Source: Desulfatitalea sp. UBA4791
Lineage (GTDB): Bacteria > Desulfobacterota > Desulfobacteria > Desulfobacterales > Desulfosarcinaceae
Length of the DNA stretch: 46,955 nt
Direction: 5' to 3'
Assembly (NCBI GenBank): GCA_002402905.1
Contig: DHGT01000076.1
Span: 1-46,955, forward strand
Shown piece by piece: positions 1-8,456 of this stretch. The position numbers and the translations under genes are program-made. Every line of letters begins with the position of its first letter. The first letter of the stretch is position 1. The notes under the pieces are model-generated. The model was not told the DNA's origin. It made no database searches and worked only from the letters and a program-made list of their open reading frames with translations.

Positions 1-253
<253 letters not shown>

Positions 254-325
254 CAAAACAATCGACATAAGTCTTTAAGAAGAAATAATCCAATTCAGAT
301 TGCGCTTTTAATTAGGTCATCAAGT

Positions 326-443
<118 letters not shown>

Positions 444-450
444 AATTTTT

Positions 451-484
451 AAGCCCGGAGCCGTTACGGTTCCGGGCTTTTTTT
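451..484 (+). terminator. Rho-independent terminator of the rRNA operon
   Basis: AAGCCCGGAGCCG and CGGTTCCGGGCTT form a stem of about 13 bp (one G-T pair) with a TTA loop, followed by a run of seven T. It begins seven bases after the 5S end, so it should end rRNA transcription. Confidence 0.93.
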
Positions 485-643
485 ATTTCTATCGTTCAAT
501 GCTTGAAAAGTTGTTTGAATTTGGAAAGGTGCTGATGCTCTCGCTTGGGGGTTGCATCATCTATGGTGCTGAGCTAAAGAGGGAAATACGCGCTGCAACC
601 TTGATTAAGAGCTGATCTGAGAAAATGGTATAGGAGATTGAAC

Positions 644-931
644 ATGCTATCTCGTATCAAAAATTACCTGTGGATTGCCATTATCGTGGGTTCTTTTTAT
701 TATTTGTTGAGTCATCATTTCATTTTTACCAGTTGGAATTCTTTCAATATTCTGCCCAAACAGGAACTCACGTTAAAATATACATTTTTCAGCCTTAAGC
801 AGGCCAATCCAGAAAAGGTTTTGCGTATAGATGAATTGCGGGATGTGGGTATAGGAGACCTTATGGTCGAAAACGGGATGCTCACACTGGAAAGATACGA
901 CGAAATCTTAAGAAAAATCGATTATCAATAA
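644..931 (+). CDS. small single-pass membrane protein, function unknown
   Basis: A 95-residue protein. ATG at 644 is chosen because TAGGAG lies seven bases upstream; an in-frame TTG at 638 would lack this spacing. One hydrophobic segment (about residues 9-24) sits near the N-terminus, after a short basic start, so it is probably an inner-membrane anchor with a roughly 70-residue charged tail outside. I recognise no domain. It is transcribed away from the rRNA terminator, and its TAA directly abuts the stop codon of the converging gene at 932, which leaves no room for a terminator between them. It could also be an exported protein with an uncleaved signal. Confidence 0.6.
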   Translation: MLSRIKNYLWIAIIVGSFYYLLSHHFIFTSWNSFNILPKQELTLKYTFFSLKQANPEKVLRIDELRDVGIGDLMVENGMLTLERYDEILRKIDYQ

Positions 932-1540
932 TCAGGATTGGTAAGAGGACGGCGGGGGATTGGGCGCGGTGGCCATTGGATTGTTTTGCCCCATACGTTC
1001 CAAATATACCGAAAGAACAAAGATCGTCGCAAACGGTTGAGTGAACAACGTGCCGATAAACACTGAGCTGCCGATGGATAAGAGACCAATAAATAAAATA
1101 ACCACGACGATATGATCGGCGATATTGCCCTGCACCGACATTTTCCAACTGGTTTTTATGGCATCCATCAGCCCCAGTTTTTGGTCGGTCATTAATGGAA
1201 GCACGTACAGGCAGGCAAATGTAACCAGACACGCAACTGCGATGCCGGGCAGAAAAAAAAGCTTAAAAAAGCCGATTAAAATCAATAAAAACACAACAAA
1301 TGAAAAAAGAAAGAGGGGTAAAAAGAGATGCAGGTGACTGAATAAGTCGCCGATTTTCGGTTCGCGTCCATCTCGAACCAACAAGAGGAGAGAATAGACA
1401 TACCCCGCCAACATCGCGGGTGCCAACAGGCCCATTGTCAGGACAGACACACCGATCATGACCATTGTGGTGAGGATTAGCGGCGCAATGTGCTTGATGC
1501 TCAGATGCCAGGCATTTTCAAGGTGACTTTTAAAATCCAT
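932..1540 (-). CDS. multi-pass inner-membrane protein, function unknown
   Basis: A 202-residue protein. The ATG at 1540 is preferred over upstream in-frame starts because AAGGGA lies 7-12 bases before it and the sequence further upstream (43 residues) has no coding character. About five hydrophobic segments are visible, two near residues 18-55, two near 68-115 and one or two near 140-175, separated by short charged loops; the C-terminus ends in a proline-rich cytoplasmic tail. The general look (an amphipathic start followed by paired helices) is that of uncharacterised integral membrane proteins of the DUF975 sort, but I cannot assign a family with confidence. It faces the ABC-importer operon divergently, with about 190 bases between the two starts. 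Confidence 0.65.
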   Translation of the reverse strand: MDFKSHLENAWHLSIKHIAPLILTTMVMIGVSVLTMGLLAPAMLAGYVYSLLLLVRDGREPKIGDLFSHLHLFLPLFLFSFVVFLLILIGFFKLFFLPGIAVACLVTFACLYVLPLMTDQKLGLMDAIKTSWKMSVQGNIADHIVVVILFIGLLSIGSSVFIGTLFTQPFATIFVLSVYLERMGQNNPMATAPNPPPSSYQS

Positions 1541-1728
1541 AATGCAGTCCCTTTCGAATCTATGGTATAGGCAGATGACGTATAGCACAGGCAGGGCAGA
1601 GAGAAAAGGATCTGCTTGTTCCATCAGCGAAGCCGGTCGATTTAAAGGCACTGCCAGCGCGGCAGCCACACATGAAAAATTGCGCTGCAGGTCATCTTTT
1701 TGAGCTTACAAAGGGTTGTAACAGTTTC

Positions 1729-2421
1729 ATGTTTCTCGATTGCCGCGACTTGACGTTTGGTTATCAAGGCACAACCAAGACGCTCTTCAAGAATCTATCG
1801 TTCAAGTTCGAAAATCCTGGGTTCCACTCTCTTTTTGGTTCTTCAGGTGTCGGTAAATCCTCTCTGGCGCGTATTTTATGTGGACTGTTACGAGCGGATA
1901 AGGGGGTGGTGGACACCGATTCCATTGACTCCCTTCTATATGCACACAATTTAGAACGTTTACCCGGATGGTCGTCTATCGGCGCACACATCGAACGGAT
2001 CACCCCGATTCACAATCAGGATAAAAAAGAGCTTTTGATTCGACATTTCGGACTGTCGACCCATTTGGGAAAACGGTTTTCGCAGCTTTCATTAGGGCAG
2101 AAAAACCGGATCAATTTGTTGCGCTATCTGGTTCAAGATTTCAACGTCCTGATTGTTGACGAGTGCCTGGCCAACGTAGACGAAAAATTACGTGCCCGGA
2201 TTTTAATCAATATCAAGGCGATGTTTAAGGATCGGTTATTTATATACATCAGTCACAACGTGATCGAGATCGCCAGTTATTGTCAACAGATATGGGTGTT
2301 GCGTGGGCCCGAAAGGGATCAACAGGCCGTCCTCGTGAGGGGACAGGATTGCCGGGATCAGAAGTGTCTAGATCGATCATCCTTGCAGCAGACCATGTTG
2401 GAGATCATGAATGCTGCTTAG
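1729..2421 (+). CDS. ABC importer ATPase, NitT/TauT type (atypical)
   Basis: A 230-residue nucleotide-binding subunit that would energise the permease encoded next. Walker A is GSSGVGKSS (about residues 36-44), Walker B is LIVDE, the D-loop reads ANVDE and the H-loop histidine sits in YISHN. The signature reads LSLGQKNR where LSGGQxQR is usual, and the position of the Q-loop glutamine appears to hold histidine (YAHNLERLPGW), so hydrolysis may be slow or coupled unusually. The start was set at the ATG at 1729, just before the typical first beta-strand; AAAGGG lies upstream with long spacing, and the ATG at 1672 has no ribosome site. It overlaps the permease gene by 11 bases. Confidence 0.82.
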   Translation: MFLDCRDLTFGYQGTTKTLFKNLSFKFENPGFHSLFGSSGVGKSSLARILCGLLRADKGVVDTDSIDSLLYAHNLERLPGWSSIGAHIERITPIHNQDKKELLIRHFGLSTHLGKRFSQLSLGQKNRINLLRYLVQDFNVLIVDECLANVDEKLRARILINIKAMFKDRLFIYISHNVIEIASYCQQIWVLRGPERDQQAVLVRGQDCRDQKCLDRSSLQQTMLEIMNAA

Positions 2422-3157
2422 ACGTATCTACCAATTTTTAATGATTTATCTGATCGGTCTGGCCATTCTTTTGATGATCAAATATGTGGTCAATCTGTCA
2501 GACTATGTGATACCCAGTCTGGGAATCCTACTCAATACATTTGGGGGAATCTCGTCGACGTACGCTCACGACGTGTTCAGCACCCTCTGTGTGGCCATCA
2601 TCGGGCAAATTTTTTCGATCATGCTGGCCTTTGTTGTCGGTATTTTGGGCCGGAAGACCACCTGGCTCGGAAGCCTGATTAAAGTAGCGGCCTACAATAT
2701 CCAAGCCTATCCTATCGTGGCGCTGGCACCGATTATCTTTATCCTGCTGGGCGATGGCTTTGTATCGAGACTTTTGATTGCTGCCATGATTTGCTATTTT
2801 CCCTTACTCTTGTCCGTCGTCGGCATACTGGCCGAACCGATAACCGAGGTTGAACATTTCTATCAACAAACCGGCCGGATGCGTTGGCAACTCGAAGTCA
2901 AAATCCGGTCATTTGAAAATCTGCCAAAATTAACGACCGTCATTGCGGGGAGTGCCACCTTGGCCATGGCCGGCACTATCGTCGCCGAGTTTATTGCGGC
3001 AAACGCCGGTATTGGTTACAGTATCCGTATCGCCCTATATCAAAGTGATCTTTCGAAAATCCTGGTAGCCCTTTTTATGATCGGGATCACATTATCCATC
3101 TACCAAGGCGCGTTGGAAATCGCCGGACGGCTGGTCAAAAGCGCATGGGAGCAATAA
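2411..3157 (+). CDS. ABC importer permease, NitT/TauT (SsuC) type
   Basis: A 248-residue binding-protein-dependent transport permease with about six membrane segments. The cytoplasmic coupling loop lies near residues 137-165 (the stretch around TEVEHFYQQTGRM), in the place of the EAA motif, although the alanines are replaced. The family normally moves nitrate, sulfonates, thiamine precursors or similar small anions and aromatics across the inner membrane; the substrate cannot be read from sequence. Its ATG overlaps the end of the ATPase gene, indicating translational coupling, and the binding-protein gene starts ten bases after its stop. Confidence 0.85.
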   Translation: MLLRRIYQFLMIYLIGLAILLMIKYVVNLSDYVIPSLGILLNTFGGISSTYAHDVFSTLCVAIIGQIFSIMLAFVVGILGRKTTWLGSLIKVAAYNIQAYPIVALAPIIFILLGDGFVSRLLIAAMICYFPLLLSVVGILAEPITEVEHFYQQTGRMRWQLEVKIRSFENLPKLTTVIAGSATLAMAGTIVAEFIAANAGIGYSIRIALYQSDLSKILVALFMIGITLSIYQGALEIAGRLVKSAWEQ

Positions 3158-3167
3158 CTGGAGGTTT

Positions 3168-4193
3168 ATGGTGATCAGGGCACGCTCTGTTTTTCCATTG
3201 CTGATTGACCGATTGGCACGCCTGATATCCATGTCAGTAGCGTTAGGTGTCACGTTTTTCATATTGGATCCCGCCATCGCCCAGGAAAACCTTACCTACC
3301 GACTGAAATGGCTGATCAACATGTCCACGGTTGGAGATATCGTTGCAGTGCATCAGGGTTGCTTCCTTGAGCAGGGGTTGACCGTAACCCTTAAATCCGG
3401 TGGTCCGGAAAGAGATGCGATTCGTGATCTGGAGTTGGGACACGCTGATTTTGGTGTGGCTTCGGGAGATCAGGTCATTCAGGCGATATCCAAAGGATCT
3501 CCGGTAGTGGTGGTCGCCCAGCTGTTCCAGAAGAATCCATTGCAATGGGTTTACTTCAAGAACAAAATCCGCATCGACGGGTTAACCGATCTCAAAAACA
3601 AGACCATCGGGGTAACTTTCGGAAAAAATGATGAGATCATCATGCGTACCCTGCTGGTCAAGTCAGGACTATCCGAACGGCAGGTCCGGCTGTATAGCGT
3701 GCGTCTGGATTATACCCCTTTTTACAAAGGGGTAGCCGACCTATGGCCTGTCTATATCAATACGCAGGGTGTTGAAATCGGGCACAAGCTCATGGCATCA
3801 GGTGCATCCATTGCTTTTCTGGATCCCGAGTCTCATGGGGTCCTTTTTGTCGCCAATTCAGTGGTCACCTCCAAAAGGTTGCTCGAAGAGCATCCTGAAC
3901 GGGTGCATCGATTCATAAAAGGCTTGATCAAAGGCTGGACCACTGCGGTCGAAGGCACCGACACCGATCGAATCGTCGATGATGTCAGGCGATATGACCG
4001 GGATACATCCCGTGATCTTCTTTTCGCTCAGCTGGATCAGACACGCGCATTGGTCAAACCCGGTAAAACCGTATCCATAGGTCGGATCAATGTGCCTGCA
4101 TGGGAGCAGACGGAAGCGATCATGTTGGCCAATCAACAGATCGATCGACCCGTGAATGTGGGGACCCGTTTGAGGCTTGAGTTCGTAGAGTGA
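3168..4193 (+). CDS. periplasmic substrate-binding protein, NMT1/THI5-like
   Basis: A 341-residue solute-binding protein of the importer. GGAGG lies four bases before the ATG at 3168. An N-terminal signal sequence (hydrophobic about residues 20-35, cut probably after AIA at 38) directs it to the periplasm. The mature part follows the NMT1/SsuA fold order: LKWLINMSTVGDIVA at the first strand, an LELGHADFGVASGDQVI segment and an LKNKTIGVTFGKND segment. The C-terminal half contains the HPERVHRFIKGLIKGW helix typical of these proteins. Third gene of the operon. Ligand unknown; hydroxymethylpyrimidine-type, sulfonate or aromatic compounds are all possible. Its stop lies three bases from the stop of the converging gene. 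Confidence 0.86.
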   Translation: MVIRARSVFPLLIDRLARLISMSVALGVTFFILDPAIAQENLTYRLKWLINMSTVGDIVAVHQGCFLEQGLTVTLKSGGPERDAIRDLELGHADFGVASGDQVIQAISKGSPVVVVAQLFQKNPLQWVYFKNKIRIDGLTDLKNKTIGVTFGKNDEIIMRTLLVKSGLSERQVRLYSVRLDYTPFYKGVADLWPVYINTQGVEIGHKLMASGASIAFLDPESHGVLFVANSVVTSKRLLEEHPERVHRFIKGLIKGWTTAVEGTDTDRIVDDVRRYDRDTSRDLLFAQLDQTRALVKPGKTVSIGRINVPAWEQTEAIMLANQQIDRPVNVGTRLRLEFVE

Positions 4194-4195
4194 TT

Positions 4196-5089
4196 TTAGG
4201 GCATCTTGCTCTCGGCAGGATATTTTTTTTTGAGATGGTGGTCTAATTCTGCAGAACGCATGACGAAAATGGCGGTGTTGAGATGGGTGTCATATTCAAG
4301 CATGCGTTGTGTCTCTTTTTCCAGCCAAACATAACGTTCCACGCCGACCCTGTTTTGGGTGCCTGGGCCGTATTTCGTAAAAAGTGCATCTCTCAGTCGA
4401 TGAAATCCGATAGATCCATCGGCCCACATCACGATTGAATAGAGTTGGTCTTCCCAAAATCCGTATACCAATCCGTCTAATGGCGCTCCGCTGATCGACA
4501 GGGGATGCTCCGGTCGCCAGTATTGATCGATGCCGCCAAAGATCGGGTCGGTCTTGATTTTTTCAAGGCCCTGGATTGCGCCCGGTTTCATGCGCCACGT
4601 GATGTTTTCCAGGCCGGTGCCAAGTGCCGCCGACTGGTCTCGGTGGGAAAATGTGCGGTGGTTGCGCTCGGTCAGAGGACGGCGCCCATTGTATGGGGCT
4701 TGTTCACGACTTTCGATATCATCTGCTGAATGGGGCATCCGGAAAGACGCGTTGTTTTCTTCAATGCCGGTCGTTTTGGGACGAGGAGCCGTTCCCGTCC
4801 CTCTTTCCCTGTCGAGTACATCCTTCTCCCGGACGATCGAAACGACCTCCTCCTTCGCGACGCTCACCAGCAATCCATGCATATTGAAACGAATCTTGCC
4901 ATCTTCTTCCCAAATGCGATCGGATGAAAAGCGTTCGCCGCTTTTCAGTACCAATTCATCCGCGTGACCGATGGAGATGGTCATGAGTACCAGAAAGAAA
5001 AGCGACATTCTTATAGTTGTATGTATTTGCATGCGAGGATGGCCCGATCGCTGATGTATTGAATCGAAAATACCCCATTTATTGATCAT
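4196..5089 (-). CDS. exported protein with N-terminal SH3-like repeat segment, unknown function
   Basis: A 297-residue protein if it starts at the ATG at 5089, whose ATGA overlaps the TGA of the upstream gene. An alternative ATG at 5032 (278 residues) gives a more ordinary signal peptide: short basic n-region, hydrophobic core MSLFFLVLMTISIG, then GHA-DE as the probable cut. Neither has a clear ribosome site. After the signal comes a short beta segment (LVLKSGERFSSDRIWEEDG) of the kind seen in periplasmic proteins that sense or bind via an LKNG-type SH3 fold, then a low-complexity charged linker, and a C-terminal half rich in aromatic residues (GLVYGFWEDQLYSIVMWADG). No enzyme motif seen. It probably shares a transcript with the Hsp20-like gene. 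Confidence 0.65.
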   Translation of the reverse strand: MINKWGIFDSIHQRSGHPRMQIHTTIRMSLFFLVLMTISIGHADELVLKSGERFSSDRIWEEDGKIRFNMHGLLVSVAKEEVVSIVREKDVLDRERGTGTAPRPKTTGIEENNASFRMPHSADDIESREQAPYNGRRPLTERNHRTFSHRDQSAALGTGLENITWRMKPGAIQGLEKIKTDPIFGGIDQYWRPEHPLSISGAPLDGLVYGFWEDQLYSIVMWADGSIGFHRLRDALFTKYGPGTQNRVGVERYVWLEKETQRMLEYDTHLNTAIFVMRSAELDHHLKKKYPAESKMP

Positions 5090-5577
5090 TGTTTGACAAA
5101 TTCGATTTGGACGACATCTCCCTTGAGTTGGGCACGAAAACTGCCTGAGCTAATCGATTCTGGTAAGGGTATAAGATGCTGAAATTGCGAATCTTGCTTC
5201 GATTGCAGGGAAAAGGATGCATGCTTCGGAGGGGTGTCGATTCTTTCCCCTCGAATGACCAGTTTTTTATCCAAAATAGCGAGGTGAAGGCTTTCTTCCT
5301 TGATGATGGTCAAGGCCACCTCAATGGTCATTCCCTCGTCCGTTTCATACACTGCGATCCCCTCCGGCTTGGTCCCGGATATGGAGGGGGGCTGAATATC
5401 ATTTGTCCGGTGACCGTAACTAAAAACAATTGCGTGATTGGATATCGGACGCCATCCACAAAGCGTCACCCTGCGGTACAGGGCTGCTGACGGCCCAAAA
5501 GCGGTGTCAAAGAACTTATCGACGGATTGCTCGAAGTTGTCGGATGCATAGCGTAAATCCAGTTTCATCGATCCCAT
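5086..5577 (-). CDS. divergent Hsp20 / alpha-crystallin-like protein
   Basis: A 163-residue protein starting at the ATG at 5577, with AAGGAG seven bases upstream. The C-terminal 90 residues resemble an alpha-crystallin domain: GMTIEVALTIIKEESLHLAI matches the strand order of Hsp20 proteins, followed by LVIRGER (compare LxIxGER in the family) and a closing FRAQLKGDVVQIEF (compare AxxxNGVLxIxxPK). The A-x-x-x-n-G-v-L core is changed, and the terminal I-x-I/V motif is missing. Small heat-shock proteins hold unfolding proteins; whether this one oligomerises without the I-x-I tail is open. The first 65 residues, which include FDTAFGPSAALYRR, are not typical of the family. The gene overlaps the next one by four bases. 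Confidence 0.62.
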   Translation of the reverse strand: MGSMKLDLRYASDNFEQSVDKFFDTAFGPSAALYRRVTLCGWRPISNHAIVFSYGHRTNDIQPPSISGTKPEGIAVYETDEGMTIEVALTIIKEESLHLAILDKKLVIRGERIDTPPKHASFSLQSKQDSQFQHLIPLPESISSGSFRAQLKGDVVQIEFVKQ

Positions 5578-5749
5578 TCTCAATCTCCTTGTGAGGTTCC
5601 GTTCGCTACTACTCATAAATCGGCCTGACGGTGACAAACTTGAGGCCTACAAGGATAAAAAAAATGGGCTATAGGTAAAATATACCTAATGATTTTAAGT
5701 ATATCATTTTGATAGCAAGGGAAGGGAATGGGCTTCGGTGGACGGTGCC

Positions 5750-7102
5750 TCAAAAATCGATCAGGCCCGTATAGCTATGGGGCGTCAAGGCCGACAACTC
5801 CTTTTTGACTCCAGGAGGTACATCCAGGGTTGCGATAAAATCGGCAATGGCCTGGGCATCGATCGTTGTGTTGGTTCGGGTGAGAGCCTTGAGTGCCTCG
5901 TAAGGCTTTGGGTATCCTTCCCTGCGCAAAATGGTCTGAATGCCTTCTGCAACCACCGCCCAGTTATTGTCCAGATCCTTGTCAATGGCCGTTTCATTGA
6001 GGACCAATTTGGCCAGCCCTTTTTGGATCGATCGGAAGGCGATGAGGGTGTGCGCCAATGGCACGCCCAAATTCCGGGTGACGGTCGAATCGGTCAAATC
6101 GCGCTGAAGCCTGGAAATGGGCAATTTGGCGGATAGATGTTCAAGCATGGCGTTGGCAACGCCCAGATTGCCCTCTGCATTTTCAAAATCGATGGGATTG
6201 ACTTTGTGGGGCATGGCCGACGATCCGACCTCATCCTTTTTTATCTTCTGTTTGAAGTAGTCCATGGACACATAGGTCCATATGTCGCGGCACAGATTGA
6301 TGAGAATCGTGTTAATGCGCTTGAGGCTGTCACAAAAGGCGGCGAGATGGTCATAGTGTTCGATCTGGGTCGTCACCCGGCAGCGTGACAACCCGAGGAT
6401 GTCGTTGACGAAATGATTGCCGAAGTCAATCCAGTCCACTTCTGGATAGGCCACCAGGTGGGCATTGAAGTTGCCGGTCGCGCCACCGAATTTGGCCGAA
6501 AAGGGGATGTGGGTCATCAATTCGTATTGCTGGGTCAATCGATCGACAAAGACGAAGATCTCTTTTCCAAGACGCGTCGGAGAGGCGGGTTGTCCATGGG
6601 TGCGGGCCAGCATGGGGATTTTTTTCCATGCCAACGCCTTTTCGGTCAAATCGGCCGTAACGGCTTGAAGTCCGGGCGATATGTATTGATGCCAACACTC
6701 CTTCAGTGCCAACGGCATGGCGGTATTGTTGATATCTTGTGAGGTTAGACCGAAATGGATAAATTCATTGAAAGGGGTCAAGCCCAAGGCGCTGAACTTT
6801 TCCTTGAGAAAATACTCCACCGCCTTCACATCGTGATTGGTGACCCTCTCGATTTCTTTGACCCTTTGGGCATCGTTCAGGCCGAAGGTCAAATAGATGT
6901 CTCGCAAGGAGGCCAACAATCGTTTGTCAATCTGTTTCAGCTGGGGCAGGGGCACCTTACACAAGGCGATAAAATACTCGATTTCCACTCGAACCCGGTA
7001 TTTGATCAGTGCGCTTTCCGAAAAATAGGCCGACAAGACCTGAGTCGTGCCACGATAGCGTCCATCCACCGGCGAAATGGCTTCCAAAGGCGTCAGCGTC
7101 AT
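5750..7102 (-). CDS. purB: adenylosuccinate lyase
   Basis: A 450-residue enzyme close in length to E. coli PurB (456). It cleaves SAICAR to AICAR and adenylosuccinate to AMP, both with release of fumarate, in cytoplasmic purine synthesis. The fumarase/aspartase superfamily signature SSAMPHKVNPIDFENAEG is present near residues 283-300; the N-terminus PLEAISPVDGRY (residues 5-16) and the TSQDINNTA segment containing substrate-binding residues are those of the E. coli-type PurB branch rather than the shorter Bacillus type. It is monocistronic by appearance, with about 170 bases to the next start on each side. No defect seen. Confidence 0.96.
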   Translation of the reverse strand: MTLTPLEAISPVDGRYRGTTQVLSAYFSESALIKYRVRVEIEYFIALCKVPLPQLKQIDKRLLASLRDIYLTFGLNDAQRVKEIERVTNHDVKAVEYFLKEKFSALGLTPFNEFIHFGLTSQDINNTAMPLALKECWHQYISPGLQAVTADLTEKALAWKKIPMLARTHGQPASPTRLGKEIFVFVDRLTQQYELMTHIPFSAKFGGATGNFNAHLVAYPEVDWIDFGNHFVNDILGLSRCRVTTQIEHYDHLAAFCDSLKRINTILINLCRDIWTYVSMDYFKQKIKKDEVGSSAMPHKVNPIDFENAEGNLGVANAMLEHLSAKLPISRLQRDLTDSTVTRNLGVPLAHTLIAFRSIQKGLAKLVLNETAIDKDLDNNWAVVAEGIQTILRREGYPKPYEALKALTRTNTTIDAQAIADFIATLDVPPGVKKELSALTPHSYTGLIDF

Positions 7103-7273
7103 TTCGATTCTCTCTTTGTCTGTTTCATTGCGGCTGCAAACCGGTTTTTATAAATTTGTCGCCACTTCAGATCATATTCCGACCCTGGTGTAAAGGGGAT
7201 TCCATACGGGTCTAAACTCTGTTTGACAAGGCCCTTGCAGGTGTTCAATATTCAACTATTCAGGAAAGGGGGG

Positions 7274-8128
7274 ATGCGCCCGATGGGGTATGTGTTCGAT
7301 TTTAAAGATGCACGTGAATACGAACAGTGGGCAACCCTCAAGCACAACCGCCGCGCCGCACGTTTGGAACATCAACTGATGTTCGACCTGCTGCAACCCT
7401 CGCCGAACGAGTCGGTATTGGATATTGGCTGCGGTTCAGGATTGAGTACGAGGCCTTTGGTGGAAATGGGGTTGAACGTCACCGGAGTCGATCCATCCCC
7501 TTATATGCTCGATCTTTGCTTTGCAGCCCTTCAGAACCGAGTGGAATTGTACCGCGGATTTGCCGAGGATTTGCCCTTTGGCGACAATTCTTTCAACTAC
7601 GCCATATTCTTCATCGCCCTTGAATTCGTAGACGATCCGATGAAGGCCATCGAAGAGGCATGCCGGGTGGCCAAGGACAAGGTTTTTTTTGGGCTTTTAA
7701 ATCGTTTCGCCATCAATGGCACCCAGCGCTGGCGTGGGCCAGCCGTTTTTTCCCAAGTCCGTTTTTTCAGCCCCTGGAAACTGAAAAAAATGATTCGTTC
7801 AGTGGCCGGCAACGTGCCGGTGGCATGGCGCACGGCATGCCAGTTTCCTTATCATACCACTCGCATGATGGAACATTTTGAACGATCGGCCATTTTACAA
7901 CGCTGCCCATTCGGTGCATTTGCCGGTGTGACGGCCACCCTTGTCCCCAGGTTTCGCACACGACCGTTGGCGATGCGCTATCGACCGAAAAAGGTGCCTC
8001 GCGTGATAACCGGATCGGCCCCGGTGGGGCCGGCCACCTTCGATCATTCATGCAGGGGAAGGTATCGCCGACATGGTCATGCCGGCGGTCCGGAACCAGG
8101 AACGCGTCATGAAAGCCTGTCTCTATGA
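7274..8128 (+). CDS. class I SAM-dependent methyltransferase (C-terminus doubtful)
   Basis: A Rossmann-fold methyltransferase. The ATG at 7274 is preferred (AGGA eight bases upstream); a second ATG lies at 7283. Motif I is LDIGCGSGLSTRP, motif II ends in VTGVDPSPYML, and motif IV/post-motif regions are seen in AEDLPFGDNSFNYAIFF, which is the Methyltransf_11 pattern. Substrate unknown. The last 25 or so residues (after about 8045) are arginine-, glycine- and histidine-rich and look like read-out of another frame; in the +1 frame the same DNA gives a plausible protein sequence (IIHAGEGIADMVMPAVRNQE) that runs into the following radical-SAM remnant. So a frameshift near 8040 is likely, and the true C-terminus is unclear. 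Confidence 0.72.
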   Translation: MRPMGYVFDFKDAREYEQWATLKHNRRAARLEHQLMFDLLQPSPNESVLDIGCGSGLSTRPLVEMGLNVTGVDPSPYMLDLCFAALQNRVELYRGFAEDLPFGDNSFNYAIFFIALEFVDDPMKAIEEACRVAKDKVFFGLLNRFAINGTQRWRGPAVFSQVRFFSPWKLKKMIRSVAGNVPVAWRTACQFPYHTTRMMEHFERSAILQRCPFGAFAGVTATLVPRFRTRPLAMRYRPKKVPRVITGSAPVGPATFDHSCRGRYRRHGHAGGPEPGTRHESLSL

Positions 8129-8456
8129 AGCGCTGGAAGATCAGGTCGTCCGGTGCCACTTATGTCATCATCTGCGAAGGGGTGTTCAAGTATCGCTTAT
8201 ACCTACACTGAACCCACCGTTTTCTTTGAATTTGCCATGGACACGGCCAAGCTGGCAAAGACCGAAGGCTTGAAAAATGTTTTTGTCACCAACGGATATA
8301 TGACCGCCGAGGCGTTGGATATGGCCACGCCCTGTCTCGACGCCGCCAACGTGGACCTGAAGGCATTCAGCGACGATTTTTACAAGAACTACTGTGGCGC
8401 CAGCCTCGATCCGGTCAAAGCCACATTGAAGCGGCTGAAGGCCATCAAGGGGGGAA
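8109..8456 (+). pseudogene. amrS: remnant of AmmeMemoRadiSam-type radical SAM gene
   Basis: Two pieces of one gene are recognisable. The first (8109-8171) encodes the N-terminus MKACLYEALEDQVVRCHLC, the zinc/cysteine start typical of the AmrS radical-SAM family. After a jump at about 8175 a different frame encodes CSSIAYTYTEPTVFFEF, LKNVFVTNGYMT and AANVDLKAFSDDFYK, which belong to the middle of the same family. The segment between them, expected to be about 90 codons and to carry the radical-SAM CxxxCxxC cluster motif, is missing, and the sequence stops being AmrS-like at about 8455, where the converging glycosyltransferase gene takes over. The product cannot be an active radical-SAM enzyme. 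Confidence 0.85.

Noticed and set aside
254..325. tRNA gene in the 23S-5S spacer
   Set aside because: The spacer is only about 70 bases, AT-rich, with no T-loop or cloverleaf pairing.
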